Shown here piece after piece: positions 1 through 8,055 of a stretch of DNA of 64,000 nucleotides. Position numbers and translations under genes: made by a program. Where the stretch lies: NCBI GenBank assembly GCA_002839155.1, contig PGXM01000001.1:62001-126000 (forward strand), written 5' to 3'. The notes below the pieces were generated by a model. The model worked only from the letters and a program-made list of their open reading frames with translations, made no database searches and was not told the origin of the DNA. Every line of letters begins with the position of its first letter. The first letter of the stretch is position 1. Source of the DNA: Tenericutes bacterium HGW-Tenericutes-1 (GTDB lineage Bacteria; Bacillota_I; Bacilli_A; Izemoplasmatales; Hujiaoplasmataceae).

Positions 1-21
1 AACAAAGAAGAAAAGAAGTAG
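1..21 (+). CDS. rpmI: C-terminal tail of an upstream gene, probably ribosomal protein L35 (partial)
   Basis: The first seven codons of the window read N-K-E-E-K-K followed by TAG, so this is the end of a gene that starts outside. The basic tail and the position directly before rplT fit rpmI, because infC-rpmI-rplT is the usual bacterial order. The identity rests on context; too little protein is visible to prove it. Confidence 0.55.
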   Translation, partial: NKEEKK

Positions 22-24
22 TGG

Positions 25-61
25 GGAACTCGGACTTAAAGAGAATTAAGCACCAAGTTCC
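25..61 (+). promoter_or_regulatory. Stable hairpin between rpmI and rplT
   Basis: Bases 25-33 (GGAACTCGG) pair with 53-61 (CCAAGTTCC) apart from one mismatch, and 35-39 (CTTAA) pairs with 46-50 (TTAAG) around a six-base loop. No T-tract follows, so it is not an intrinsic terminator. It sits just upstream of the rplT Shine-Dalgarno (AGGAGG). A role in L20 autoregulation or RNA processing is inference. Confidence 0.55.
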
Positions 62-83
62 ATACTTGTAGGAGGCCGCTTAA

Positions 84-452
84 ATGCCAAGAGTTAAAGG
101 TGGAATTGTCACCAGAAAAAGACATAAAAGAATACTGAAGTTAGCCAAAGGTTACTACGGCGCAAAGCACTTATTATTTAGAACTGCTAAAGAACAAGTG
201 ATGAACTCTCTTGCTTATGCATACAGAGACCGTCGCAGAAAAAAACGTGATTTCCGCAAATTATGGATTACCCGTATTAATGCTGCTGCACGTTTAAATG
301 CATTAAGTTATTCAAGATTAATCGATGGATTGAACAAAGCAAATATCGAGGTAAACCGTAAGATTTTATCAGATATCGCTATTAATGATCCAAAAGGCTT
401 TACTTCACTTTGCGATCAAGCAAAAAAAGCATTAGCTAAAGCAGCTGAATAA
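84..452 (+). CDS. rplT: 50S ribosomal protein L20
   Basis: L20 binds 23S rRNA early in assembly of the large ribosomal subunit, and in several bacteria it represses its own operon. The 122-residue protein has normal family length, opens with the typical MPRVKGG, and carries the very basic [21 protein letters not shown] stretch (about residues 48-68) characteristic of the N-terminal rRNA-binding arm. It ends in an alanine/lysine-rich helix. An AGGAGG sits about 7 bases before the ATG. It is the last gene of its operon, since an intrinsic terminator follows directly. The identification is secure. Confidence 0.97.
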   Translation: MPRVKGGIVTRKRHKRILKLAKGYYGAKHLLFRTAKEQVMNSLAYAYRDRRRKKRDFRKLWITRINAAARLNALSYSRLIDGLNKANIEVNRKILSDIAINDPKGFTSLCDQAKKALAKAAE

Positions 453-458
453 ATCGTT

Positions 459-486
459 AAAGTCTAGAAATAGACTTTTTCTTTTT
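459..486 (+). terminator. Intrinsic terminator after rplT
   Basis: AAAGTCTA pairs with TAGACTTT around a GAAA loop and runs into a T-rich tract. It closes the rpmI-rplT transcript. Confidence 0.8.
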
Positions 487-594
487 ATTCTTTGATAAAA
501 TAATCAATTGAAAAGGGTTCTTATTTTCCATTGTAATAAAGCACAAAATTTGATAATATATAAGTGTTAAATAGAATGCGAGGGCGATATCTCA

Positions 595-1374
595 ATGAAT
601 GCCATACTATCTGTGCAAAATATTACAAAAACATTTCATTTGTCAAAAAAACAACAAAAATTAGAACAATCCCACGAAAAAATAAAAGTCGCTGTCAACG
701 GCTTGAGTTTTGAAGCTTTTAAAGGCGAAATATATGGATTGTTAGGTCCGAATGGAGCCGGCAAAACAACGGCGTTAAGATGTATTTCAACATTAATTAA
801 ACCCGATTCTGGTGATATATATATTAATGGACATAGCGTCATAACTGAAGAGGATAAAGTTAGAAAACATATCGGATTTTTAACCAGTGATTTGAAACTA
901 GAGGACTTTTTTACCCCTAATTACTTATTCGACTACTTTTCGAAATTACACGGGATTGAAGATTCAGTTAGAATCGATAGAAAAAAACAGTTATTTGATC
1001 GTTTTGGCATCAAAGACTTCGCTGAAGTCAAAGTCGGTGATCTCTCCACGGGTATGAAACAAAAGGTGTCGATAGCCATTGCGATTGTGCACGATCCTGA
1101 TGTAATCATCTTTGATGAACCAACCAATGGATTAGATGTATTAACCGCAAAAGTTGTGACGGATTACTTAAAAGAATTGCGGGACGCTGGTAAAACCATT
1201 ATCATATCAACCCATATTTTTAGTTTGGTTGAAAGACTATGTGACCGAGTTGGAATTATTATTAACGGAAAATTATTGCTTGATCAACCCTTATCAGAAA
1301 TCGCAAGTAACGAAGAAGCGCTTGAAAAAGTGTTCTTTGATTTAGTTGAAAAAGAAAGTGGGGAATTCCGATGA
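595..1374 (+). CDS. ABC exporter ATP-binding protein (NatA-like)
   Basis: This is the cytoplasmic ATPase of an ABC-2 type exporter that works with the membrane protein encoded next. Walker A is GPNGAGKTT (about residues 51-59), the signature motif reads LSTGMKQK (about 149-156), and Walker B with its glutamate is [12 protein letters not shown] (about 167-178). The H-loop histidine follows in ISTHIF. At 259 residues it has normal length. The first 35 residues include a charged insert before the Walker A strand. The stop overlaps the start of the permease gene by four bases (ATGA), so the two are translationally coupled. The closest named analogue is the Bacillus NatAB sodium exporter, but the substrate cannot be read from the sequence. 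Confidence 0.9.
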   Translation: MNAILSVQNITKTFHLSKKQQKLEQSHEKIKVAVNGLSFEAFKGEIYGLLGPNGAGKTTALRCISTLIKPDSGDIYINGHSVITEEDKVRKHIGFLTSDLKLEDFFTPNYLFDYFSKLHGIEDSVRIDRKKQLFDRFGIKDFAEVKVGDLSTGMKQKVSIAIAIVHDPDVIIFDEPTNGLDVLTAKVVTDYLKELRDAGKTIIISTHIFSLVERLCDRVGIIINGKLLLDQPLSEIASNEEALEKVFFDLVEKESGEFR

Positions 1375-2540
1375 AAAATATTCTCACAATCTTTAAAAAA
1401 GAATGGGATCGAGTCATTAAAGATAAACGGCTTGTTTTTAGTGTTATTTTACTTCCAGGACTCATGATCTTTTTAATATACTCGTTTATGGGTAATGCTT
1501 TATCTAATTTTACTCAAGAAGAAATTCAAGATGTGGCGATTGTCGCACCTGTCGATGATTATATCAGTATTTATAGTAGCTTTGAAACGGCAGAAACTTC
1601 GAATGTTTCTTTTATTGAAGCGTCACAAATTGATGAATTTAAAACAAGAATTGATGACCGTGAATGGGAATTATTAATTATTTTCCCTGATGATTTTGAA
1701 GCAGAGATTGGTACGACAGTGCCAAATGTCGAAATTTATTACAATCCCAATGAAATGCAATCTCAAAGTGCATTTACGCGGTATAATAGTTATTTAGAAG
1801 CTTATCGAACGGTATTAATTAACGATATCTTCGGCGATACTTCCGTTTTTCAAACCGCATTAACAGCGACGCCTGTGGATGAAAATGAAGCGATTGGTGA
1901 AATGATGTCAATGTTACTTCCGATGCTTGTGGTGATGTTCTTATTCGCAGGAGCGATGTCGATTGGACCTGAATCGATTGCGGGAGAAAAAGAAAGAGGC
2001 ACCATTGCAACGCTCTTAATTACACCCGTCAAACGCAGTGAAATTGCCATGGGTAAAGTCTTGAGTTTGGGCATATTATCACTTATTTCCGCTGTTTCAT
2101 CGTTTATTGGCATTATATCATCACTTCCGAGTATGTTACAAATGGGAGATATTGATATCAATATCTATGGCATCAAAGAATACTTGATGATTTTAGTGTT
2201 GTTATTTTCAACCGTATTTGTGATAGTTGGTGTAATCAGTGTTATATCCGCTTACGCCAAGAGTTTAAAAGAAGCAAATACTTTGATTACGCCTATCTAT
2301 ATCTTAACGATTTTAGTCGGTGTTAGCTCGATGTTTGGGGCTGGCGCAAATAGTCAACTTTATATGTATTTGATTCCACTTTATAATACCGTTCAATCTT
2401 TAACGGCGATTTTGATGTTTGATCCAAATACAGGCATATACATCATCATTACTGTTATATCAAATTTACTGTACGTCACAGGACTGGTCTTCTTACTCAA
2501 TAAAATGTTTAGAAGTGAAAGAATGATGTTCTCAAAATAA
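1371..2540 (+). CDS. ABC-2 type exporter permease (NatB-like)
   Basis: This is the membrane half of the exporter whose ATPase is encoded immediately upstream with a four-base overlap. The 389-residue protein has one N-terminal membrane segment (about 22-42), then a large hydrophilic region of about 140 residues expected outside the membrane, and then a cluster of five or so hydrophobic segments. A GEKERGTIATLLITPVKRSE stretch (about 205-224) is the conserved cytoplasmic coupling motif of NatB/ABC2_membrane_3 proteins. Substrates of this family include Na+, drugs and lipids; nothing here decides among them. The next gene starts 16 bases downstream, so it is probably in the same operon. Confidence 0.88.
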   Translation: MKNILTIFKKEWDRVIKDKRLVFSVILLPGLMIFLIYSFMGNALSNFTQEEIQDVAIVAPVDDYISIYSSFETAETSNVSFIEASQIDEFKTRIDDREWELLIIFPDDFEAEIGTTVPNVEIYYNPNEMQSQSAFTRYNSYLEAYRTVLINDIFGDTSVFQTALTATPVDENEAIGEMMSMLLPMLVVMFLFAGAMSIGPESIAGEKERGTIATLLITPVKRSEIAMGKVLSLGILSLISAVSSFIGIISSLPSMLQMGDIDINIYGIKEYLMILVLLFSTVFVIVGVISVISAYAKSLKEANTLITPIYILTILVGVSSMFGAGANSQLYMYLIPLYNTVQSLTAILMFDPNTGIYIIITVISNLLYVTGLVFLLNKMFRSERMMFSK

Positions 2541-2556
2541 AAGAAGGAGGAACACC

Positions 2557-3093
2557 ATGAAAATAATTCATATCTTTGGTTCCTCAGGGTCTGGAACAAC
2601 CACCCTCGCAAGAGCTATTTGTGAACGTTTTGGCTATCACATGATTGATATCGATGATGTTTTTTGGGAACCTACGGATCCTCCTTTTACTGTGAAGAGA
2701 ATTGAAGAAGAACGTATTGATATCATTGAATCGATTTTGAAGCAACATGAGAAAGTCGTCATGAGCGGTGCGTTTGTCGGTTGGGGAGATGTTTTTATCT
2801 CAAGGCTTAATTTGGCCGTTTACTTGCATATGCCTTTAGAGGTTCGAATTGAAAGAGTCATGCACCGAGAAGCAAGACGATTTGGAAATCGGGTCATGCC
2901 TGGTGGGGATCTTTATCAACAACATTTGGACTTTTTAGAATGGATTAAAGAATATGACCATGGCGATATCCATACGCGAAGTAAGAAACAACATCATGCA
3001 TGGATGAAGAAGTTAGTTTGTCCTGTCATAAAAATCGAAACGGTTCACTCTATCAATGAATTGATTGAAATCATTGAACCGTATTTAAGATAA
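2557..3093 (+). CDS. P-loop NTPase, small-molecule kinase-like
   Basis: A 178-residue soluble protein with an N-terminal P-loop GSSGSGTTTLA (residues 8-18), followed by a DIDDVFW motif (about 32-38) that resembles the acidic substrate-binding strand of adenylate- and shikimate-kinase-like proteins. The central basic region REARRFGNR (about 108-116) could be a lid. The family is often annotated as AAA-family ATPase or adenylate-kinase-like, and its substrate is unknown. A good Shine-Dalgarno (AAGGAGG) precedes the ATG, and the gene lies 16 bases after the ABC permease, so it is probably co-transcribed. No functional link to the exporter is evident. Confidence 0.7.
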   Translation: MKIIHIFGSSGSGTTTLARAICERFGYHMIDIDDVFWEPTDPPFTVKRIEEERIDIIESILKQHEKVVMSGAFVGWGDVFISRLNLAVYLHMPLEVRIERVMHREARRFGNRVMPGGDLYQQHLDFLEWIKEYDHGDIHTRSKKQHHAWMKKLVCPVIKIETVHSINELIEIIEPYLR

Positions 3094-3150
3094 GCATTTA
3101 TAATCGTTTTGAATGTGCTATAATAAATATTAACATTGGAGGTGTCAAGG

Positions 3151-3675
3151 ATGGACGATTTATTTTCAATTATCTTAAAAGCAATCGCAACTGTCATCAT
3201 CGTCTATGCCATGATGATTCCTTTGTTTAAACATCACAATATCATCAACGTTATTGATGGAATATTTGTGTTTTTAAGTGTCGTAATCTTATTAGTTTTT
3301 GAATCAACGACGTTATATCTCGTATTTGGCATCATCATGGGAGTATTCATCTTCACATATCTTATTTTAAAATTTATCGTATTAAAACGATTGAATGACT
3401 GGTATTTCATTTTCCATGTCACCAAGAAAGATAAATCTGTAATGGAAGCCGAAATTCAAACAATGATTTCTGAAACCTCGATTGAATCAGATGACATGAG
3501 ATTTTCGACTTATCCCTGTTTAATACAACTGTCGATTCAAAATCGGGCGTTAAGAAAGAAATTTTTAAAAGAATTCGAACAAATCATTAAAGTTAAATTT
3601 AACTATATTTTTGGCATTCGCTATGGAATATTTTTAATGATTTTCATTATTCTCGCTGTTATTTGGCGTTATTAG
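3151..3675 (+). CDS. Hypothetical membrane protein
   Basis: A 174-residue protein with three hydrophobic segments near the N-terminus (about residues 5-28, 35-52 and 56-78), a charged central region and a C-terminal hydrophobic helix (about 152-172). The start chosen is the ATG at 3151, because a GGAGG at 3138-3142 sits 8 bases upstream. A longer reading frame from a TTG at 3136 would put the ribosome-binding site inside the gene. I recognise no family. It ends 10 bases before the next gene, so it is probably co-transcribed with it. Confidence 0.65.
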   Translation: MDDLFSIILKAIATVIIVYAMMIPLFKHHNIINVIDGIFVFLSVVILLVFESTTLYLVFGIIMGVFIFTYLILKFIVLKRLNDWYFIFHVTKKDKSVMEAEIQTMISETSIESDDMRFSTYPCLIQLSIQNRALRKKFLKEFEQIIKVKFNYIFGIRYGIFLMIFIILAVIWRY

Positions 3676-3685
3676 GAGGGTAGAG

Positions 3686-4558
3686 TTGAATAATATTAAT
3701 GAAGTCGTTTTAAGGCAACTCTTATTACCTGCAAAAACGCCGCATCGATGGTTTGGCGTTGATTATGAAGCCAATATGTATTCTGACTCCGACGGATTAA
3801 GAATTGATTTTGGCGGATATGCGATAGAAAGTAAAATCTTACCGGTTCAAAACAGCGTAGAGATCCTAAAACGTGATTTAGAGGGAAAGCCAAAAAATCT
3901 TTTGATTGGCATCGGCCAAAGTGTCGAACCTTATAACGATTTAGAACCAGAGCTTAAATTAACGCATAATGCCCTTGAAATCATTCGTGATAGCCAAGAT
4001 GGCGTCGTGATTTTCACTAGAAGCGATGGGATCATCGCTGACATCGATTTATTAAAACAAATCGCCCTTCACGCTCCGGTGAGAGTTATTATGGCGATTT
4101 CTACGATGAATGATGAAGTCGCTAAAAAAATCGAGCCTAAAACAACTCCAACTCAATTACGGTTTAAAACATTACAAAAATTAAAAAACGAAGGAATTCA
4201 AACTGGCATATTAATGATGCCAATTGTTCCTTATATTAATGATACCGAAGAAAATATCTTACAAATTATCAATCGTGCGTTAGAAGTGGGTTCAGATTTC
4301 ATCTATCCAGCGTTTGGCATGATTTTGACAGATATTCGTCGACGTCGTTTTTATGAGATGATTGACCGCGAATTCCCAGGGCTCAAAAATATTTATATGG
4401 ATCAATATGGCAGTAAACATTCTTGTCAATCTCCCTATGCATCAAAACTAAAAAAAGTCTTTGTTTTTGAATGTAAAAAACATAAAATTAAATATGGGAT
4501 GGGTGACATCGTTAAATCCATTAACCCAGATACAACCATTCAGATGAAATTATTCTAA
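3686..4558 (+). CDS. SPL-family radical-SAM-like protein lacking the iron-sulfur cysteines
   Basis: The 290-residue protein resembles the spore-photoproduct-lyase-like radical SAM family across most of its length: IGIGQSVEPYNDLE (about 75-88), the LMMPIVPYINDTEEN region (about 173-187) and the C-terminal GSKHSCQSPYASKL (about 248-261). In that family the FG-Y-MNLY stretch is followed by a CxxxCxxC cluster motif. Here VDYEANMYSDSDGLRI (about 25-40) passes straight through with no cysteine. The only cysteines are in the C-terminal part. The frame is otherwise intact and starts at TTG after AGGAGGG. It may be a non-catalytic paralogue; a sequencing or assembly deletion is the alternative. The family assignment is from recognition and the loss of cysteines is seen directly. 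Confidence 0.65.
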   Translation: MNNINEVVLRQLLLPAKTPHRWFGVDYEANMYSDSDGLRIDFGGYAIESKILPVQNSVEILKRDLEGKPKNLLIGIGQSVEPYNDLEPELKLTHNALEIIRDSQDGVVIFTRSDGIIADIDLLKQIALHAPVRVIMAISTMNDEVAKKIEPKTTPTQLRFKTLQKLKNEGIQTGILMMPIVPYINDTEENILQIINRALEVGSDFIYPAFGMILTDIRRRRFYEMIDREFPGLKNIYMDQYGSKHSCQSPYASKLKKVFVFECKKHKIKYGMGDIVKSINPDTTIQMKLF

Positions 4559-4588
4559 TAATTTATTATTACAACAGGGGGTGAATGC

Positions 4589-5521
4589 ATGGAACTATTG
4601 CTTTACATATTACGTGAATATGGATTGTTTATTGGTATCGTTGTTGGAACGATTGTTTTAATATGGGGTACTTATGCCATTTATAACGCGATTGTTCGTG
4701 CAAAAGCCAATCAAGTTCATATAACCCCAATTGTAGCTAAAACCCCTGCTAAAACGAATAATGATAATGCAAGCCTCCAAAAAGAAGAAACCCCAACTAC
4801 AGTAGAAATCAAGTCACCTTCTTTAGAAGGGGAAGGGGTGATTAAAACTGGCCCAAGAAAGATGAGTTTTTCTGATGATTCTAACGAGATTTTACCAGTT
4901 CAATTACCAAAACAAGAACCTAAACCAATTGTTGAAAACCCTAAAGATTTTCAAAACGAAACCATCAAAACCATGACTGAAAAGCCAGTAGAAACTAAAA
5001 TTGAACCTTCAAAACAAACAATAAATTCTTCAATCCAACCTTTACCTAAATCTCGTGAAGACGACATGGTTCCTGCAGAAGAAACACTTATGAAGAAAAC
5101 CCTCACGCCACCGCTTCAACCAAGTCAACGTCGAATCGTTCTTCCAAAAGATGACGATGAAGTAGTAAACAATAAACCAAAACCAAAAGCGAAAGTCGTA
5201 AAAGTCGTTGCAGAAAAGAAAGTTGAACCTACAAAGCCTTACGCTGAACAAAAAGGCATTATCGTTCAAAAACCCAAACCAAAAAAGAAAGTACCGCCTA
5301 AATATCATGTTTTTTACCGAGCAACTGATGATTCGTGGTATGTTAAAGTCGAAGGTAATGACGCTATTATCGGAACATTAGAGACGCAAAGAGAAGCCAT
5401 TAGCTTTGCGACTATTAAAGCATTAAAATCCGATACCGTTGTCATCGTCCATCGTAAAGACGGAAAAATCCGAAAACAAGCGACGATGAAGGATGTTACT
5501 GACTCAGAAGAGGAAGAATAA
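4589..5521 (+). CDS. Membrane-anchored protein with C-terminal DUF2188-like domain
   Basis: This 310-residue protein has one N-terminal transmembrane helix (about residues 11-32). A long, low-complexity linker rich in Lys, Pro, Thr and Glu follows (about 40-238), then a compact C-terminal domain (about 240-300). That domain has the pattern of DUF2188: YHVF, a DDSWYVKVEG strand, a QREAISFA helix and a final IVHRKDGKIR strand. The start is supported by a GGGGGTG ribosome-binding site. No enzymatic motif is visible. The architecture suggests a globular domain held away from the membrane on a flexible stalk. Which side of the membrane it occupies is not clear from the sequence. Confidence 0.6.
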   Translation: MELLLYILREYGLFIGIVVGTIVLIWGTYAIYNAIVRAKANQVHITPIVAKTPAKTNNDNASLQKEETPTTVEIKSPSLEGEGVIKTGPRKMSFSDDSNEILPVQLPKQEPKPIVENPKDFQNETIKTMTEKPVETKIEPSKQTINSSIQPLPKSREDDMVPAEETLMKKTLTPPLQPSQRRIVLPKDDDEVVNNKPKPKAKVVKVVAEKKVEPTKPYAEQKGIIVQKPKPKKKVPPKYHVFYRATDDSWYVKVEGNDAIIGTLETQREAISFATIKALKSDTVVIVHRKDGKIRKQATMKDVTDSEEEE

Positions 5522-5596
5522 CATCCTTTTTTATCATTTATAACTATTTTTACAATAAATATGGAATTTCAATTGTTATTTGGATGTGAGGATATC

Positions 5597-5635
5597 ATGA
5601 TCACTTCACTTCCAATAAAAAATATCGGAATGTGA
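5597..5635 (+). CDS. Possible 12-residue leader peptide ahead of the sigma factor
   Basis: A 13-codon frame (MITSLPIKNIGM, then TGA) starts after GTGAGGATATC, a fair ribosome-binding site. Its stop codon overlaps the GAGGTGA that serves the sigma-factor gene. This layout would allow translational coupling. Frames this short often occur by chance, so confidence is low. Confidence 0.25.
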   Translation: MITSLPIKNIGM

Positions 5636-5645
5636 GGTGATTAAA

Positions 5646-6173
5646 ATGGATAGAGTTAATAAACTCGCTAAAGAACTCAAAAAAGGGAACATCGCCGTTT
5701 TTGATGAATTATATGAACTGACATATAAAGTCCTATTTTATAGCGTTTTATCCATTTTAAAAGACAAAAGCAAATCCGAAGATATCGTTCAAGATACTTA
5801 CATGCGAATGCTTAAAAATATTGATAAATATCAAGATAACAATTTTGTGGGTTATTTAGTGACGATGGGTAAGAATTTAGCCATTAACGAATACACCCAA
5901 AGAAAAAGAGTCACTTATACCGATACAGAATATGATTTTATGAGTGATTTTTCATTGATGAGTCAAATTGAAATTGATTTAGAACATCAAGATATCATAA
6001 ATAGAGCTTTAAATGCTTTAGATGAAAGTGAAAAAAATGTCGTGATTATGCATACCATCAGCGGATTATCTCACCGCGAAATAGCAGAAATTACGCAAAA
6101 GCCGATTGGCACCATTACCTGGATTTATGCAAAAGCCGTTAAGAAAATGAAAGATACATTAAAGGAGGAGTGA
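5646..6173 (+). CDS. RNA polymerase sigma-70 family factor (ECF-like)
   Basis: The 175-residue protein has a region 2 helix with the SEDIVQDTYMRMLKNI motif (about 43-58) that binds core polymerase and the -10 element. Its C-terminal region 4 helix-turn-helix is GLSHREIAEITQKPIGTITW (about 139-158). The length is typical of extracytoplasmic-function sigma factors. I start it at the ATG at 5646, six bases after GAGGTGA, instead of the GTG nine bases earlier. The next gene begins two bases after the stop and encodes a single-pass membrane protein with an RsgI-like domain, its probable anti-sigma factor. The signal and regulon are unknown. Confidence 0.88.
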   Translation: MDRVNKLAKELKKGNIAVFDELYELTYKVLFYSVLSILKDKSKSEDIVQDTYMRMLKNIDKYQDNNFVGYLVTMGKNLAINEYTQRKRVTYTDTEYDFMSDFSLMSQIEIDLEHQDIINRALNALDESEKNVVIMHTISGLSHREIAEITQKPIGTITWIYAKAVKKMKDTLKEE

Positions 6174-6175
6174 CC

Positions 6176-7060
6176 ATGAAATTTAATAAATTCAAGGAAA
6201 TCTTGCATGAACATGCGCGATTACCGATTGAAATCGATCGCTCTTCATTTAGTGACGTCTTGGATGAATTTGAATATGTAGAAGTCAAACCTAAATTTGT
6301 TTTTAACAAACGTGTAATCAGTCTTGTGATGAGTTTCATGATTTTGATTGCAATGAGTGTTACGTTTACAATTTTTGAATTCACGCCTGCTAAAACTTTA
6401 ACCATTGATTTAAACCCTGGTTTTGAAGTTGTTTTGAACCGTTTTAACCGCGTGGTTCAAGTGAACGCCATTGGTGATGATGCAGATACAATGATTGATG
6501 ATATCCGTTTTTGGCATAAATCTCCTGAGAAAGTCTTAAGTTCAATCGTTGATATATCGGTTAAAAAAGGATACGCAACAGTTGATGACGTAACGGTATT
6601 GATTAGTGTCAATACGACGGATGAAGTCTTGTTAAAGAAATTAACCGTTCAATCTGATGAGCTCAACCTTAAGACCATGTTTATGTCGATTAACATGACT
6701 GAAACAGTGGATTATACTTCAAGGTTATTAACGAGCACCAATTTTACAAGTGCCTTAGAGTCTTATAAAATCTATGTCCCTGAGATTCAAGAAGCGATAG
6801 CGACTGACACAACTGGAAGTTCACCTGAAACGTTTTACGATGATCTCTATAGTAATACGACGGTTACCTCAACTAATATCGTATGGTCGGAAAATTTACT
6901 TGTGTCACTCGCTGATTATTATGATATCACCCTTGGTAAATTACAACTGGTTATTGCGGTGTTTGAAGCTTATGACGAGTACGATACAGAAGCAGAATTT
7001 ATCGCTCTCGTTGAATCACCGATTTCAACATTGGTTGATTTATACGATAACAGACCTTAA
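6176..7060 (+). CDS. Probable membrane anti-sigma factor with RsgI-like domain
   Basis: A roughly 45-residue cytoplasmic N-terminal part is followed by one transmembrane helix (about residues 43-66) and an extracytoplasmic domain opening with LTIDLNPGFEVVLNRFNRVV (about 71-90). That pattern matches the conserved domain just outside the membrane in RsgI-type anti-sigma factors. The C-terminal 130 residues are Thr/Ser/Asp-rich and not recognised. The start is the ATG at 6176, seven bases after AAAGGAGG. The gene follows the sigma-factor gene by two bases, so the pair forms one signalling unit. RsgI-like proteins normally accompany SigI, whereas this sigma looks ECF-like, so the pairing is slightly unusual. 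Confidence 0.78.
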   Translation: MKFNKFKEILHEHARLPIEIDRSSFSDVLDEFEYVEVKPKFVFNKRVISLVMSFMILIAMSVTFTIFEFTPAKTLTIDLNPGFEVVLNRFNRVVQVNAIGDDADTMIDDIRFWHKSPEKVLSSIVDISVKKGYATVDDVTVLISVNTTDEVLLKKLTVQSDELNLKTMFMSINMTETVDYTSRLLTSTNFTSALESYKIYVPEIQEAIATDTTGSSPETFYDDLYSNTTVTSTNIVWSENLLVSLADYYDITLGKLQLVIAVFEAYDEYDTEAEFIALVESPISTLVDLYDNRP

Positions 7061-7074
7061 TGAATACAATAAAA

Positions 7075-7115
7075 ATCACCCTCAAACTGATTCATGAGGG
7101 TGATATTTTTTTTAT
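7075..7115. terminator. Bidirectional terminator between convergent genes
   Basis: ATCACCCTCA pairs with TGAGGGTGAT around a ten-base loop, with a T-run on the plus strand and A-rich sequence on the other side. It serves the anti-sigma gene and probably the convergent membrane-protein gene at 7112. Confidence 0.85.
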
Positions 7116-7912
7116 AGTGCGGATGGATGTTTCTTATGATAGATGCTTGCTAGTTTATACAGTAGTAGATACCCAACAAAAGTGAGTAAGATTAAGAAAA
7201 TAACATGAACGCCATTCGGTAAAATATTTAAGAACGGAACGGGTCCATTTAAAAACGGATTCTCCATTAAAAACATATTATTAGCCGTCGTATCGACGAA
7301 GATATTGCCAAACATAGCCCACATCATGACCAACAGACAACCAATGAGCACATTCTTCCAATTTTTCTTCTCAAGTTTGTAATCTCCAATTTTATAAAGA
7401 TAGAGGGGCAAAAAAATTAAAAGAAAATGAACCGTTAATGTTCTGACAATCGGAAATGTAATGACGAGCGGATCACCAAATAAAACTCCCACAGGATAAA
7501 GCAAGACGGCTAATCCCCCAATGACAGAAGACGTATACACGAAATCTTTCATCGGTTTGATATTAAACATGACAACTATCGGTAATAACACATTGTTAAC
7601 ACCACAGACTTGAAAAGAAATCAATGTTCTAAAATCCCAAAACGGATGAGAATAACTTGAAACCGGTTCAGCGAAATGATACCATTCGTAAATAAATAAA
7701 GCTTCACCAGCATATTTTAAAACCAATAAAAGCACGATTGAAGTGATAATCACGATTTTATTGACCTTCGGATTTTTTGTATTTATAAATCGCATCAATA
7801 GATAAAATGCAATCACACATAAAACAACATAAATTAAATGCGGTAAGGTAAACATATAGGCGTTAGGTTGAATATCCATCCCTTCGCTTGAAAAGAACTG
7901 AACTAGTAACAT
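7112..7912 (-). CDS. YwaF/TMEM164-like integral membrane protein
   Basis: This 266-residue protein has about seven hydrophobic segments spread over its length. A polar motif, FQVCGVNNVLLP (about 96-107), resembles the LHLC-type motif of the YwaF/TIGR02206 family of bacterial membrane proteins. The start follows AGAAAGGAC with eight-base spacing. The gene stands alone, convergent with the anti-sigma gene and divergent from the kinase-like gene at 8056. Its function is unknown, and the family call is by overall pattern only. Confidence 0.6.
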   Translation of the reverse strand: MLLVQFFSSEGMDIQPNAYMFTLPHLIYVVLCVIAFYLLMRFINTKNPKVNKIVIITSIVLLLVLKYAGEALFIYEWYHFAEPVSSYSHPFWDFRTLISFQVCGVNNVLLPIVVMFNIKPMKDFVYTSSVIGGLAVLLYPVGVLFGDPLVITFPIVRTLTVHFLLIFLPLYLYKIGDYKLEKKNWKNVLIGCLLVMMWAMFGNIFVDTTANNMFLMENPFLNGPVPFLNILPNGVHVIFLILLTFVGYLLLYKLASIYHKKHPSAL

Positions 7913-8055
7913 AATCGTGTCCTTTCTAAAGATACTTTAATATCATTATAATCGATTTGATTTGATATCAACTGAAATATTCATCTTTTTTGATTGTAAA
8001 AGCTATAAAATGATGTAAAATAGATATACATCTCAATTTTTGACAGGAGGATATT

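Noticed and set aside
2393-2611. Antisense frame opposite the ABC permease end
   Set aside because: Shadow of the real plus-strand gene with no start signal; the same holds for the many other antisense frames under confident genes.
4589-5521. TonB/LPXTG-type secreted protein
   Set aside because: There is no TonB box, cell-wall sorting signal or cleavable signal peptide; only an N-terminal anchor is seen.
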